Shown here one piece after another: positions 45,422-55,103 of a stretch of 64,000 bases of DNA. Numbering within the stretch: the stretch's first letter is position 1; each line of letters starts with the position of its first letter. The notes below the pieces were generated by a model. It did no database searches and had not been told where the DNA came from. It worked only from the letters and a program-made list of their open reading frames with translations. Source of the stretch: Elusimicrobiota bacterium (GTDB lineage Bacteria > Elusimicrobiota > Elusimicrobia > UBA1565 > UBA9628); NCBI GenBank assembly GCA_016212795.1, contig JACRDT010000033.1, positions 1 to 64,000 of the forward strand, in the 5' to 3' direction. A program made the position numbers and the translations under genes.

Positions 45422-46908
45422 TCCAGACAGCATTCCTCGCCGCCCTGCTGGCCTCGCCCGCGCAGGCGCAGACGGGCAGGCAGAACGTGATGGAGTACCT
45501 GACCGCCGAGTTCCGCCGGGACGGCGCTTTCTCCCCGGCGGACAGCCGGGCCATCCTGGGCGCCATCGAGAGCCGCTTCGCCGCCTACGCGACCCAGGTC
45601 GTGACCGGGAAGGGCAACGAGAAGAAGCTGGACGGGGTCAAAGTGGTCATGCGCATGGTCATCGAGGGCCACTTCGACAGCGCGGCTCCCGACCGCATCG
45701 CGGACGTGTCGTTCGCCGCCTACCAGGCCATCCAGCGCGGGGCCCCGGCCGACGTCGTCGAGGGCATCGCGCTCTACGGCTACCGCAAGAGGATCGAGGG
45801 GGAGCGCATCAGCGTCTGGGCGAACGGCTACCGCAACATGACCGACAACGGCATCCCGGGCGACGTCGCCGCAGACCTCATCCGCATCGCCATGGAGGGC
45901 GACTGGCCGGACGCGACCTTCAACCAGATCAAATGGGAGCTGGTCGCGGGCAGGAAGGCCCGCTTCGACGTCAAGGACTACGCCACCTACCTTTTCGCGA
46001 ACATGGTCAAGCGCAAGGACCGGCCGGGCGAGCTCGCCAGCCGGGCCCACCTGTACTTCGCGAAGCTCGCCAAGACCAAGGCCAAGCCTGAACTCCCTCC
46101 CTACGAAGGGGTCTTCACGACGAAGCCCGAGCCTCCGATGCGCTACGAGGCCGTGCCTCAGCCCGAGCCGGCCAGGCCGGAGGCTCCCAAGGCCGCCGTC
46201 GAGCCTGGGGCCCAGGAGCCGGCGACGCCTCCTTCCCCGGCCGAGCCCCCGACGCCGGAGGCTCCTCCCCAGGTGGCCCAGGAGCCGACCACCCCTCCTT
46301 CCCCTCCCGTGGAGCCGCCGAGCGCCGAGCCCCCCAAGGGCCGGACGCCGAAGATCCGTTTCGAGCCGGTCGAGGATACCCCGAGGCCTCCGGCTCAGCC
46401 GCCGGTCAGGCCCGAGCCCAAGACCGTCCAGGCTCCTCCCAGGCCCGCCGTGGTCGCGCCGCCCTCCGTCAAGACGCCTCCCGTCAAGGCGGCCCCGAGG
46501 CCGACCCCTCGGGATCTGGGCATCGCCATGTCCACGCTCTGGCCGGGCCTCGACAATTCCTCCAGGTCCTACCTGGGCACGCCCTATGTCTGGGGCGGGA
46601 CCACGCACAAGGGCATCGACTGCTCGGCCCTGACGCGCAACTCCTACGGCGAGAACCAGGTCGGCATCCCGCGCGTCAGCCGCGACCAGTACAAGACCGG
46701 CGACAAGATCGACGCCGGCGACCTCCGGGAAGGGGACCTCATCTTCTTCAACACCCAGGGCGTGGGCGTCTCCCACGTGGGCATGATGGTAGACCCCGCC
46801 AAGAAGCGGTTCATCCATGCCTCCTCGTCTCGCGGCGTGATCTTCGAGGACCTGGGGAAGAGCTACTTCAAGGGCCGCTACCTGGGCGCCCGCCGCATCG
46901 TTCCATAA
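45418..46908 (+). CDS. NlpC/P60 cell-wall hydrolase with long Pro-rich linker
   Basis: GTPYVWGGTTHKGIDCSALTRNSY...LREGDLIFFNTQGVGVSHVGMMV; ATGA overlap with protease gene. Confidence 0.92.
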   Translation: MIQTAFLAALLASPAQAQTGRQNVMEYLTAEFRRDGAFSPADSRAILGAIESRFAAYATQVVTGKGNEKKLDGVKVVMRMVIEGHFDSAAPDRIADVSFAAYQAIQRGAPADVVEGIALYGYRKRIEGERISVWANGYRNMTDNGIPGDVAADLIRIAMEGDWPDATFNQIKWELVAGRKARFDVKDYATYLFANMVKRKDRPGELASRAHLYFAKLAKTKAKPELPPYEGVFTTKPEPPMRYEAVPQPEPARPEAPKAAVEPGAQEPATPPSPAEPPTPEAPPQVAQEPTTPPSPPVEPPSAEPPKGRTPKIRFEPVEDTPRPPAQPPVRPEPKTVQAPPRPAVVAPPSVKTPPVKAAPRPTPRDLGIAMSTLWPGLDNSSRSYLGTPYVWGGTTHKGIDCSALTRNSYGENQVGIPRVSRDQYKTGDKIDAGDLREGDLIFFNTQGVGVSHVGMMVDPAKKRFIHASSSRGVIFEDLGKSYFKGRYLGARRIVP

Positions 46909-46923
46909 GGGTGGCTGGCCGGC

Positions 46924-46952
46924 TTGACAAGGGTCGAAACGGGGGCCATACT
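46924..46952 (+). promoter_or_regulatory. Promoter TTGACA-17-CATACT
   Basis: TTGACA 46924-46929, CATACT 46947-46952. Confidence 0.55.
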
Positions 46953-46998
46953 ATCACGATTCATCCTTCTTTTAGGATGACTTGAAGGGGGCCACCCC

Positions 46999-48501
46999 AT
47001 GTCCCGAACAGCCCTGCTCCTGCCCGCGTTGGTCTTGGGCCTCGCCGCCCAGGCCCTGGCCTACGACCTTCCCCGGGATACCCCCGCTGGGGCGGTCGCC
47101 AAGGTCTTCCTCCGCCAGTTCAGCGAGACCCAGCGCACGGCAGCCGGGCAGAAGGAGGACTTCGACCGCTGGGCCGCCATGATGGACGAGGGCCAGCGCC
47201 GCGGCGCGGCCGCGGGCCTGGCGCGGCTGGAAGCCGCGACCCGGGACGATCCCACGCTGGCCGACATCGCGGCCGGCTACCTCGCCCTGGGCGGCCCCGA
47301 GGACGCCGTCCGCGCTGCGGCCAGGCTGCGCGACGGCCGGGCCAAAGCCGCCCGGCTCGCCAAGGCCGCGCTCCTCCTCCAGCAGCAGGGGAGATTCGAC
47401 CCGGGCAACGAGTCCGCCCAGGCCGTGCTGCTGCTCTCGCAGCGCCGGGTCGAGAAGCGGGAGATCCGCAGCCTGCCGGCCAGGAAGGGCTCGTCCGTCG
47501 ACGGCGCCGGGGCGGCCGGCAAGGGCGGCGCCGAGCCATGGCTGTCGACGGCCGGCGGCCACAAGTCCCGGCAGGGCCTGCTGCCGCCGGTGGAAGTCTA
47601 CCACATGCCGGACACCAAGCCTCCTTCGACCTGGGCGCAGCTCAAGATGGGCGTCGGGTCCCTGTGGCAGGTCTACAGGCACAAGCCTTCCCCGAAGGAG
47701 ACGACGGCGCTCGCCGGCTTGAAGGCCGGCCTGGATTCCTTCCCCTCCGGCAGCCAGATGATCCGGGAGATGGGGGGCTGGGAACGCATCGAGAAGGAAG
47801 TCTACTTCATGTACGCCGACATGCCCGACGACGGCACCCTGGCCTACGTCCGGCCGCTGGCCCCCTGGGAAGCCAGGAAGACCGGCAAGCGCTACGTGCT
47901 GGCCATCAACAACAAATACCGAGACGAGCAGCCCGAAGCGGTCCTGCCGGTGGTGGCCCACGAGCTCTGGCACGTGGCCGACAAGATGGCCGGCCACGAC
48001 GAGCCCCTCCTGTCCGTCACCAGCGAGCACGGGGCTCACCTGCGGCAGGTCTACCTCTTCCAGGAGGTCGACAAGAAGCTCACGGCCGAACAGCGCAAGG
48101 AGCTCGAGAAGAGCCGCGTCTGGCTCTACCAGAAGTGGGTGGTCTCCATGTGGGAGGACCACCTCAAGCAGCGCTACGCGAGGAAGGAGGACTACCAGAA
48201 GGTCTTCGCCGGCAGCAAGAACCTCGAGTACCTGGCCGGGCTGGCCTACGAGGACGTCCTCAAGAAGGCCGTCGGGGACGGGACGCCCCAGGTCCTCTAC
48301 CACGTCTCGGACCTCTACGCCAACGCCACCAACCAGCCCGAGGTCACCGAGGACGCCTTGCTGGAGAAGATCCGCCTGGAGACCGACCAGGCCAAGCGGC
48401 GGGACCTGGAGAACCTCCTCAAGGAGCTCCGCGCCATGCGCGCCTCCTTGTTCCAGACGGACCAGGCCTACCGTGTCCGCACGGCGCAGACCCTCCCATG
48501 A
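46999..48501 (+). CDS. Secreted putative HExxH metallopeptidase-like protein
   Basis: Signal peptide; VVAHELWHVADKMAGHDEP. Confidence 0.6.
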   Translation: MSRTALLLPALVLGLAAQALAYDLPRDTPAGAVAKVFLRQFSETQRTAAGQKEDFDRWAAMMDEGQRRGAAAGLARLEAATRDDPTLADIAAGYLALGGPEDAVRAAARLRDGRAKAARLAKAALLLQQQGRFDPGNESAQAVLLLSQRRVEKREIRSLPARKGSSVDGAGAAGKGGAEPWLSTAGGHKSRQGLLPPVEVYHMPDTKPPSTWAQLKMGVGSLWQVYRHKPSPKETTALAGLKAGLDSFPSGSQMIREMGGWERIEKEVYFMYADMPDDGTLAYVRPLAPWEARKTGKRYVLAINNKYRDEQPEAVLPVVAHELWHVADKMAGHDEPLLSVTSEHGAHLRQVYLFQEVDKKLTAEQRKELEKSRVWLYQKWVVSMWEDHLKQRYARKEDYQKVFAGSKNLEYLAGLAYEDVLKKAVGDGTPQVLYHVSDLYANATNQPEVTEDALLEKIRLETDQAKRRDLENLLKELRAMRASLFQTDQAYRVRTAQTLP

Positions 48502-49091
48502 CGCCGGGCAGCCCCCTGGAGCCCAGGGTGGGCGCGGCCTTGGCCGCCGTCCTGGTCGTGGCCCTGGCCTGGTGGGCGCGCAAGACCCACCGGATCACCC
48601 ACCCTTCCTTCCCGACCCAAAGCGTGGAGACGAGCACCTACCGCGCCTCGTACCCCGCGCACTGGGAGCCCATCGACCCGGCCGACCCCAGGCTCGGCGA
48701 GCGGGAGCTCCTCTTCATCAACCACCGGGAACAGCGGGGCGCGGGCGTGGGAGAGCGTTGGGACCGCCTCCGCCTGCACATGGCCGTGCGCGACGAGGGC
48801 GCGGGCTTCCCCAGCCTCGACGGCCTCATCGCCAAGCTCCTCAAAGACGCCGAGCGGCCGGGGCCCTTGAAGACCTGGCGCCTGGCCAACGGGGTCGCGG
48901 CCAAGACCTGGACCGAACAGCCCGCCGCCGCCGACATCCCCTCGGTCATGCGCTGGCTCGCCTTCCAAGGGTCGAACGGGCGCTACTATAGCGCCGGTTT
49001 CCCGGTCCCGTCCGAGCGCCTGACCCGCGACCGCTACGAGTTCATCTTCAAATCCATCCTGGGCTCCATGGAGTTCAAGCCCCGCCCGTAG
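48498..49091 (+). CDS. Membrane-anchored hypothetical protein
   Basis: ATGA overlap with upstream ORF; one N-terminal TM. Confidence 0.7.
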   Translation: MTPGSPLEPRVGAALAAVLVVALAWWARKTHRITHPSFPTQSVETSTYRASYPAHWEPIDPADPRLGERELLFINHREQRGAGVGERWDRLRLHMAVRDEGAGFPSLDGLIAKLLKDAERPGPLKTWRLANGVAAKTWTEQPAAADIPSVMRWLAFQGSNGRYYSAGFPVPSERLTRDRYEFIFKSILGSMEFKPRP

Positions 49092-49113
49092 CCGCGGCCC
49101 GGCGGAGGGAAGT

Positions 49114-51120
49114 TCAGTGAGGGCCGCGGCCGTCCCAGTCCGGCTTGCGGGGCATCGAGGGCTTCGGATCGATCCCGCCGCCGCGCCCTCCCGAGCCCGA
49201 CCCGTCGTCTCCGCCGCCACCGCCTACCGGCCGGCCGGGCCCGGGCTGGGGCTTTTCATACTGCTCCTTCAGCCGTTTTCCCTCCGCGTTGAGCCATGCC
49301 GGGTTGAGGGTCTCGCCATAATGCAAGGTGTCGTTCAACTTGACGAGCGTCCAATAGAGTTCCTTGGCGCACCCGCTGAGGTCTCGCGCCATCTCCTCCC
49401 TGTCCAGAAGGCGCGGATTGGGGAAGAACCACTTGTCCAACGGCCTGATGTGCGTCTCCTCGTTGATATGGCCAGGCTCGTAACATGCCCAGGCGGCGAT
49501 CAGGCGCAGGTCGTTGGCGGCCCCGGACGCAGGCGTCGGCGGCGCGCCCCCGTGGAAGAGCGCGCGTCGGATAAGACGGTCACGCTCGAAGCGCTCTCCC
49601 AGCCGAAGCCGGCCGAGAATGAAGCGGTAGGCCTCCAGCTCGCAGGAAATGGCCAGCCCGGAATCCCGCTCCGCTTGTTCGTATAAGGCGCTTTCATGGC
49701 GGATCAGGCCCTCCAGGAAGCGCCATGAAACGCGGTCCGGGTCCTTGCACAACTGATCGGCGAACAGCCTCAAATCCTCCAACTGCCTCCTCTTCCCAAC
49801 CTCCTCGCTTGACCGCTCCCTGCCGGCGTTGACCCACCCGGCGTCGAGCCGCTCCCCATGGGCCAGCTTTAGCAGCATCGCCTCGTAGAGCTCGTCAGAG
49901 CAGAAGGGAGACTTGCCTTTGGGCAGGGCATCCAGGTAAAGCTGGGGATCGAGCCGCGTAAAAGCGTCGAGCCTTTCCTGGGTCACGACCAAGCCCGACA
50001 GGCATACCTCCTGCGCGATGTCCCCCAAAGTCTTCAACTGGCCCTGCAATAGGGCAGCCTTTTCCGTTTTCTCCCGCAAATCCTTTGCCTGTTTCTGGAT
50101 CGCCTGGAGCGCCTCGGAGTCAGGCCCGGTGATGAATTCCGGACGGGAATCAGCCTGCGGAGGATGGCGGGGGTACACGACATTGACGAACGCGGATCGA
50201 TATCTCTTCTCGTAAGGGTCGAGTCCTTCACGGATCTGGCCTTCCCATTTCTCCGCGTTGATCCGCTCTTGGGCCACAAAAGCGTCGTAATCCGAGATAT
50301 CCGTGCCCTTGAGGCCGAAGCGGGTCTCCAAGTATGGCCTGGCCAGCTCCCGTTCTTTCACTTCCCAGGCAGGGTTATTCCTCAGATCCAGCCCCTTCGT
50401 CATCAGTCTGTCGAAATGCAGGCCCTCGTGGTAGATCGCGAGGAAAAGGCGTCCCGCGTACTCGAAAGCGTCCGGCCCGATCTTCACCCTGCCGTCGTCG
50501 GAGGTCTGGCCCCATCGCCCGAGCGGCAGGTTCGGCGCGTACCGCGGTCGCCAAGTTGCCTGCCTGCCGATGAATGATTCCTCGTATTCAGGGTCCGGCG
50601 TCCCATCGGGCAAAAGGCGGACCGGAGGGCCGGACTCTATCGGCCCGGACCTGCGTTCCGGCGAGATATGCAGGACCTCCATGGCCGTTTCGATCGCTTC
50701 CTGCCGGAGCTGATTGCGTCTCTCCTCGTATTTGGCGAGGCTCTTGACCACAGAGGCGAATTGAGCCTGGTCCTTCTCCGGCAGCGTCAGGAGTTTCTCG
50801 CCCGCCATCCCATGGGTCATGCCGCCTGCGTTCAGGTATCGGCTCTTCTTGAATTCATCCCAACCCTCGAACTCAGCGTCGCTGACGATAGAGACAGGCT
50901 TCCCAGTCACTTTGTCACGAAGCCCGAACTTCTTCTCCAGAGCGACTTTCTTTCCCAACAGGGCTCCGAAGTTCTTGTTCCTTTCAGGATCCATCACGGC
51001 GTTGGCCTTCTGGACCGCATTCTCGACCAGCTGCATCTCCCCCGGGGAAGGCACGTACGGCTCTTGGCCCAAGGCTGGCGACAAAGCCAACCAACACGCG
51101 ACGGCCAACAAGGCTCTCAA
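49114..51120 (-). CDS. Secreted HExxH-containing protein, unknown family
   Basis: Likely TTG start at 51120 (TTGA overlap with upstream stop) giving signal peptide MRALLAVACWLALSPALG; IYHEGLHFD motif; Gly-rich tail. Confidence 0.65.
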   Translation of the reverse strand: MRALLAVACWLALSPALGQEPYVPSPGEMQLVENAVQKANAVMDPERNKNFGALLGKKVALEKKFGLRDKVTGKPVSIVSDAEFEGWDEFKKSRYLNAGGMTHGMAGEKLLTLPEKDQAQFASVVKSLAKYEERRNQLRQEAIETAMEVLHISPERRSGPIESGPPVRLLPDGTPDPEYEESFIGRQATWRPRYAPNLPLGRWGQTSDDGRVKIGPDAFEYAGRLFLAIYHEGLHFDRLMTKGLDLRNNPAWEVKERELARPYLETRFGLKGTDISDYDAFVAQERINAEKWEGQIREGLDPYEKRYRSAFVNVVYPRHPPQADSRPEFITGPDSEALQAIQKQAKDLREKTEKAALLQGQLKTLGDIAQEVCLSGLVVTQERLDAFTRLDPQLYLDALPKGKSPFCSDELYEAMLLKLAHGERLDAGWVNAGRERSSEEVGKRRQLEDLRLFADQLCKDPDRVSWRFLEGLIRHESALYEQAERDSGLAISCELEAYRFILGRLRLGERFERDRLIRRALFHGGAPPTPASGAANDLRLIAAWACYEPGHINEETHIRPLDKWFFPNPRLLDREEMARDLSGCAKELYWTLVKLNDTLHYGETLNPAWLNAEGKRLKEQYEKPQPGPGRPVGGGGGDDGSGSGGRGGGIDPKPSMPRKPDWDGRGPH

Positions 51121-52241
51121 GGCAGGACCTCGAACTCGACCGTGTTTGATTCGATGTAGAATCCCTTTAGGTTGTCGGAATCCAGGCCCATTCTCGCGGC
51201 GACATGTTCTTGTTCGCGCCGCTCCTTTCGGGCAAACCACTTCCCGACGATAGTCATGTTTCGCCATTTCTCGATGATCTTCTGCCTCTCCCCTTCTTCC
51301 ACAGGCTCGCCAAGGTTCTTCACCTTGAGATTGTGCAACTCCTCCGCCATGGATAGAGGTTCGAGTTGCGAATTGCGCCTATAAACCGCCTTGATGCGAT
51401 GCAGACCGGACTTCCTGAAGACATAAGCGTCCAAAACCCTGGAACCCGGATACACGGGCCCTTTGGGTCCGTAGGGATCGACCTCGCGGCTGCCGCCGGC
51501 CATGATCTTGAGCTCCTCGCCGTAGATCTTGGCCAGCTTCTTTAGAGCTTCGCGATCCCCAGGGGTCGAGTCAGACGTGATGCGGGCGTCAGCCAGGCCG
51601 ACGAAGGTCGTCTTCCGGTAGGGCGCCACCGCGGACCCAAGCGCAGTGAACTCCTCGCCGGGCAGGATTTTAACGCCCTCCCAAGTCTTCTTCCCGAACT
51701 TCTCTTCCAGCCAGACAGTGGGAGGGTTGAATAGCAGCATCCGGACAGGATCGGAGAGCTTGGTCCGCAACGTGCCGAACCACCTCTGCCAGCCCCACTC
51801 CCGCTGGGATAGACGCCAATGCTTTTTTGGGTTCGTCTCGTAGTATTTCTTCCATTGATTCTCATCAGTGGTCCAAAATTTGTATTCGCCGTGGTACCCC
51901 CAGTAGAAATGCGGCTTGACGATCCTGCCGTCCGGCCCTTCCACCATGAAGAAGGTCCCGGCCTTCTCGCGCCAGTTGTCCTTAAGCTCGTCCTGGTCCA
52001 ACCAGAATTTGTCCGCCAGCCCAATCGTCCGGGGGCTGATGTTCGTCGCTCTGAGCATGTACCAAAGGTCTTCCCCTCTCCGCCATTGGCGCTTAGGGAG
52101 TTCTAGGGTGAGCCGGAACGGCTCTTGCGGGATGGGAGTCCGGAGGCAACTGTGCAACGCCACGGCGGCCCATGCCAGGACGATGATCGCGGGGGGAACG
52201 CACAGCGCGGCTATGAGTCTCCGAACCCAACGCATTCCCAA
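51117..52241 (-). CDS. Membrane-anchored protein of unknown function
   Basis: N-terminal TM, coherent 374-aa ORF coupled to downstream gene. Confidence 0.65.
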   Translation of the reverse strand: MGMRWVRRLIAALCVPPAIIVLAWAAVALHSCLRTPIPQEPFRLTLELPKRQWRRGEDLWYMLRATNISPRTIGLADKFWLDQDELKDNWREKAGTFFMVEGPDGRIVKPHFYWGYHGEYKFWTTDENQWKKYYETNPKKHWRLSQREWGWQRWFGTLRTKLSDPVRMLLFNPPTVWLEEKFGKKTWEGVKILPGEEFTALGSAVAPYRKTTFVGLADARITSDSTPGDREALKKLAKIYGEELKIMAGGSREVDPYGPKGPVYPGSRVLDAYVFRKSGLHRIKAVYRRNSQLEPLSMAEELHNLKVKNLGEPVEEGERQKIIEKWRNMTIVGKWFARKERREQEHVAARMGLDSDNLKGFYIESNTVEFEVLP

Positions 52242-52253
52242 CCTCCAAAGAAA

Positions 52254-52372
52254 CCAGGGGAAGCGGGCATGCGCGACTGCCCTGCTTCCCCTGGACTCAT
52301 CCGGTTTGCTGCCGGATCGTGGATACCCCGGAGCCTATCCCCCGGGCTACAAGGGTTTCCGCTTGCGCGGAA
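52254..52372. repeat. Tandem hairpin cluster, possible dispersed repeat
   Basis: CCAGGGGAAGCGGGCA...TGCCCTGCTTCCCCTGG; ATCCGG...CCGGAT; TTCCGCTTGCGCGGAA. Confidence 0.5.
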
Positions 52373-52551
52373 GCGCCGACTACCTTGGAGATTGTAGCGG
52401 GGCCAGAGGCCGTTGTCATGAGCCATTCTGCCCATCGCGCCCTGGGCTTTACGGCCTACGCGTCAGCAGGATGATCAGGGGCGGTTCGTTCCCCCCAACC
52501 GCGCCAAAAATATGCATAATAGGCTGTCGAATCAGCGATCGGGAGGAGCTT

Positions 52552-54279
52552 ATGGGGATCCAATTCCGTGACGCAGCGATGAAGATCGTGGCCGCGCTGG
52601 CGGCCTCCGCCTGCCTGGGCGCGGCCGGGGCGGCGGCGCAGGCGCCCGCGCCGCTGGCCAAGGCGGTGGCCGCGTCCATCCAGGACTGCCCGGCCGGCGG
52701 AACCGTGGTCGTGCCCATCATCACCTGGGGCGGCGACATCCCGACGATCCACGCCAACGGCGGCAAGGCCGCGACCGCCGCCGGGAGCATCTTCGGGAAG
52801 GCGGGCCTGGCCCTCAAGCTCGCGAGGGAGGACGTCTTCTCGAAGCAGGTCGAAAGCTACCTGAGGTGCGAGACCCCCTACCTGCGCGGCACGGCCGGCA
52901 TGATCGCCATGGCCTCCGAGACCGCCAACCGCGACCCCAGGACCAAGATGGTCGTGGTCTATCAGCTCACCTGGTCGGCCGGCGGCGACGCGCTCGTGGT
53001 GAAGGGCGCCATCCGCTCGCCCAAGGAGCTCAAGGGCAAGACCATCGCGGTCCAATCCTACGGCCCCCACGTGGACTACCTCGGCAAGGTCCTCGCCGAC
53101 GCGGGGCTCTCGTTCGCCGACGTGCGGCTCAGGTGGTGCAAGGACCTCACGGGGACGGACAAGACCCCGGGCAAGGCCCTGGGAGCGGCGGACGTGGACG
53201 CGGCCATGGTCATCAGCCCGGACGCCATGGCCCTGACCTCGGGCGGCACCGTGGGCACCGGCGCCGAGGACTCCGTCAAGGGCGCCAAGATCCTCCTCAC
53301 GACCAAGTCGGCCAACCGCATCATCGCCGACGTCTACGCGGTCCGGTCAGACTACTTCGAGAAGAACCGCGAGGACGTCGAGAAGTTCGTGCGGGGCCTG
53401 CTCGCCGCCCAGGAGGAGGTCAAGGCCCTCTTCAAGGGCAAGGACGCGCGACGCCCCGAGTACAACGCCTTGCTGGCCGGGGCCGGGCAGCTCCTGCTCG
53501 ACAGCGCCCAGGCCGTCAAGGACGTCGAGGGCCTCTACGGGGACGCGGAGTTCGCCGGCTACCCGGGCAACGTCCAGTTCTTCGCCACCCCCCAGTACCC
53601 GCGCAGCTTCGAGCGCCTCATGGGCGAGATCCAGTCCGGCTTCGTGCCGCTGGGCCTGCTCGGCGCCAAGCAGACGGTCGGCAAGGCAGGCTGGGACTTC
53701 GCGTCCCTGCAGGCGGGGCTCAAGGACACGGCCAAGGTCACGGCTCCCCGCTTCGACGAGGCCCAGGTGGCGCGCGTCGTCTCCGAGCGCCAGAAGAAGG
53801 GCAACCTCGACGACAGCGGGCTGTTCTCCTTCGAGGTCTTCTTCAAGCCCAACCAGGCGGGCTTCCCGACGACCCTCTACGAGGATTCCTTCAAGAAGGC
53901 CATCGACCTGGCCTCCACCTACGGCGGCGCGGTCATGACCGTGGAGGGGCATTCAGACCCCCTGGGCTACCTGCGCAAGGTCAAGGAGGGCGAGGTCGAG
54001 GCGGTGCTCAAGCGCCAGCGCCAGGCCGCGCTCAACCTCAGCCTCTCCCGCGCCATCGCGGTCCGCGACACCCTGGTCGCCTACGGCAAGCAGAAGGGCA
54101 TCACCCTCGACCCTTCCCAGTTCGCGGTCGTGGGGCAGGGCATCACCAAGCCCCGCTCCGGCATGTGCGGGTCGGACCCCTGCGCCCCCAAGTCCGAGAA
54201 GGAGTGGCTCGACAACATGAGGGTGGAGTTCCGCATCATCCAGGTCGAGGCCGAGGAAGCGGTGTTCAAGCCTCTCTAA
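52552..54279 (+). CDS. Periplasmic substrate-binding (NMT1/SsuA-like) domain fused to C-terminal OmpA domain
   Basis: GGTVVVPIITWGGDIPTIHANGG...LKGKTIAVQSYGPHVDYLGKVLADAGL; OmpA VEGHSDPLG...LSLSRAIAVRDTLV...FAVVGQGITKP. Confidence 0.85.
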   Translation: MGIQFRDAAMKIVAALAASACLGAAGAAAQAPAPLAKAVAASIQDCPAGGTVVVPIITWGGDIPTIHANGGKAATAAGSIFGKAGLALKLAREDVFSKQVESYLRCETPYLRGTAGMIAMASETANRDPRTKMVVVYQLTWSAGGDALVVKGAIRSPKELKGKTIAVQSYGPHVDYLGKVLADAGLSFADVRLRWCKDLTGTDKTPGKALGAADVDAAMVISPDAMALTSGGTVGTGAEDSVKGAKILLTTKSANRIIADVYAVRSDYFEKNREDVEKFVRGLLAAQEEVKALFKGKDARRPEYNALLAGAGQLLLDSAQAVKDVEGLYGDAEFAGYPGNVQFFATPQYPRSFERLMGEIQSGFVPLGLLGAKQTVGKAGWDFASLQAGLKDTAKVTAPRFDEAQVARVVSERQKKGNLDDSGLFSFEVFFKPNQAGFPTTLYEDSFKKAIDLASTYGGAVMTVEGHSDPLGYLRKVKEGEVEAVLKRQRQAALNLSLSRAIAVRDTLVAYGKQKGITLDPSQFAVVGQGITKPRSGMCGSDPCAPKSEKEWLDNMRVEFRIIQVEAEEAVFKPL

Positions 54280-54289
54280 GGAGCGCGCA

Positions 54290-55093
54290 ATGGCCAAAAG
54301 ACACGGCGGAGAGCAATCCTCGGGCGGGTGGAAGATCTTCATCGCCATCGTGGCGGCGTGGATCATGATCTCGATGTACAGGTCGCGCTCGAAGCCGGTC
54401 CCGGGCGCGGTCCCGGCCCTCGATGTGCCGGCCGCCCCGGCCGGGAGCCAGGCCAAGGCGGAGTGGCCGCCCAGCGCCGGGGCAGGCGACAAGGCCGAAC
54501 TGGCCCCCAACCTCACCATGAGGAACTACTACGTCATCCTCGACGGCTCCGGGAGCATGGCGGACAAGGGCTGCTCGGGGGACGTCCCCAAGCTGGACGC
54601 GGCCAAGAAGGCCCTGTCGGACTTCTCCAAGGCCGTGCCCCGCAACGCGCAGCTGGGGCTGCTCTCCTTCGACGGCAGGGGCGTGGCCGAGCGGGTCCCC
54701 CTGGGCCTGGACAACCGCGACCGGTTCATGGAGGAGGTCCAGAAGGTCGCGGCGGGCGCCAACACGCCCCTGAGGAGCGCCATCTCGATGGGCATCGTCA
54801 AGCTCGAGGACGCGGCGCGCCGGCAGCTCGGCTACGGGGAGTACAACCTGGTCGTGGTGACCGACGGGGAGGCCGTCCCCGAGAGCGAGGACCCCAGGGG
54901 GGTCGTCAACGCCGTCCTGGGCAGGACCCCCATCGCCATCCACACCATCGGGTTCTGCATCGGAGCCAACCACAGCCTCAACCAGCCCGGCCGCACCCTC
55001 TACAAGACGGCCCAGAACCCGCAGGAGCTCAAGGCGGGCCTCGAGGACGTGCTGGCCGAGTCCGAGAAGTTCGACGTGAGCGGGTTCAAATAG
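54290..55093 (+). CDS. Membrane-anchored VWA-domain protein
   Basis: N-terminal TM; MIDAS NYYVILDGSGSM, NTPLRSAI, NLVVVTDGEAV. Confidence 0.9.
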   Translation: MAKRHGGEQSSGGWKIFIAIVAAWIMISMYRSRSKPVPGAVPALDVPAAPAGSQAKAEWPPSAGAGDKAELAPNLTMRNYYVILDGSGSMADKGCSGDVPKLDAAKKALSDFSKAVPRNAQLGLLSFDGRGVAERVPLGLDNRDRFMEEVQKVAAGANTPLRSAISMGIVKLEDAARRQLGYGEYNLVVVTDGEAVPESEDPRGVVNAVLGRTPIAIHTIGFCIGANHSLNQPGRTLYKTAQNPQELKAGLEDVLAESEKFDVSGFK

Positions 55094-55103
55094 CGGAGCA
55101 CCG

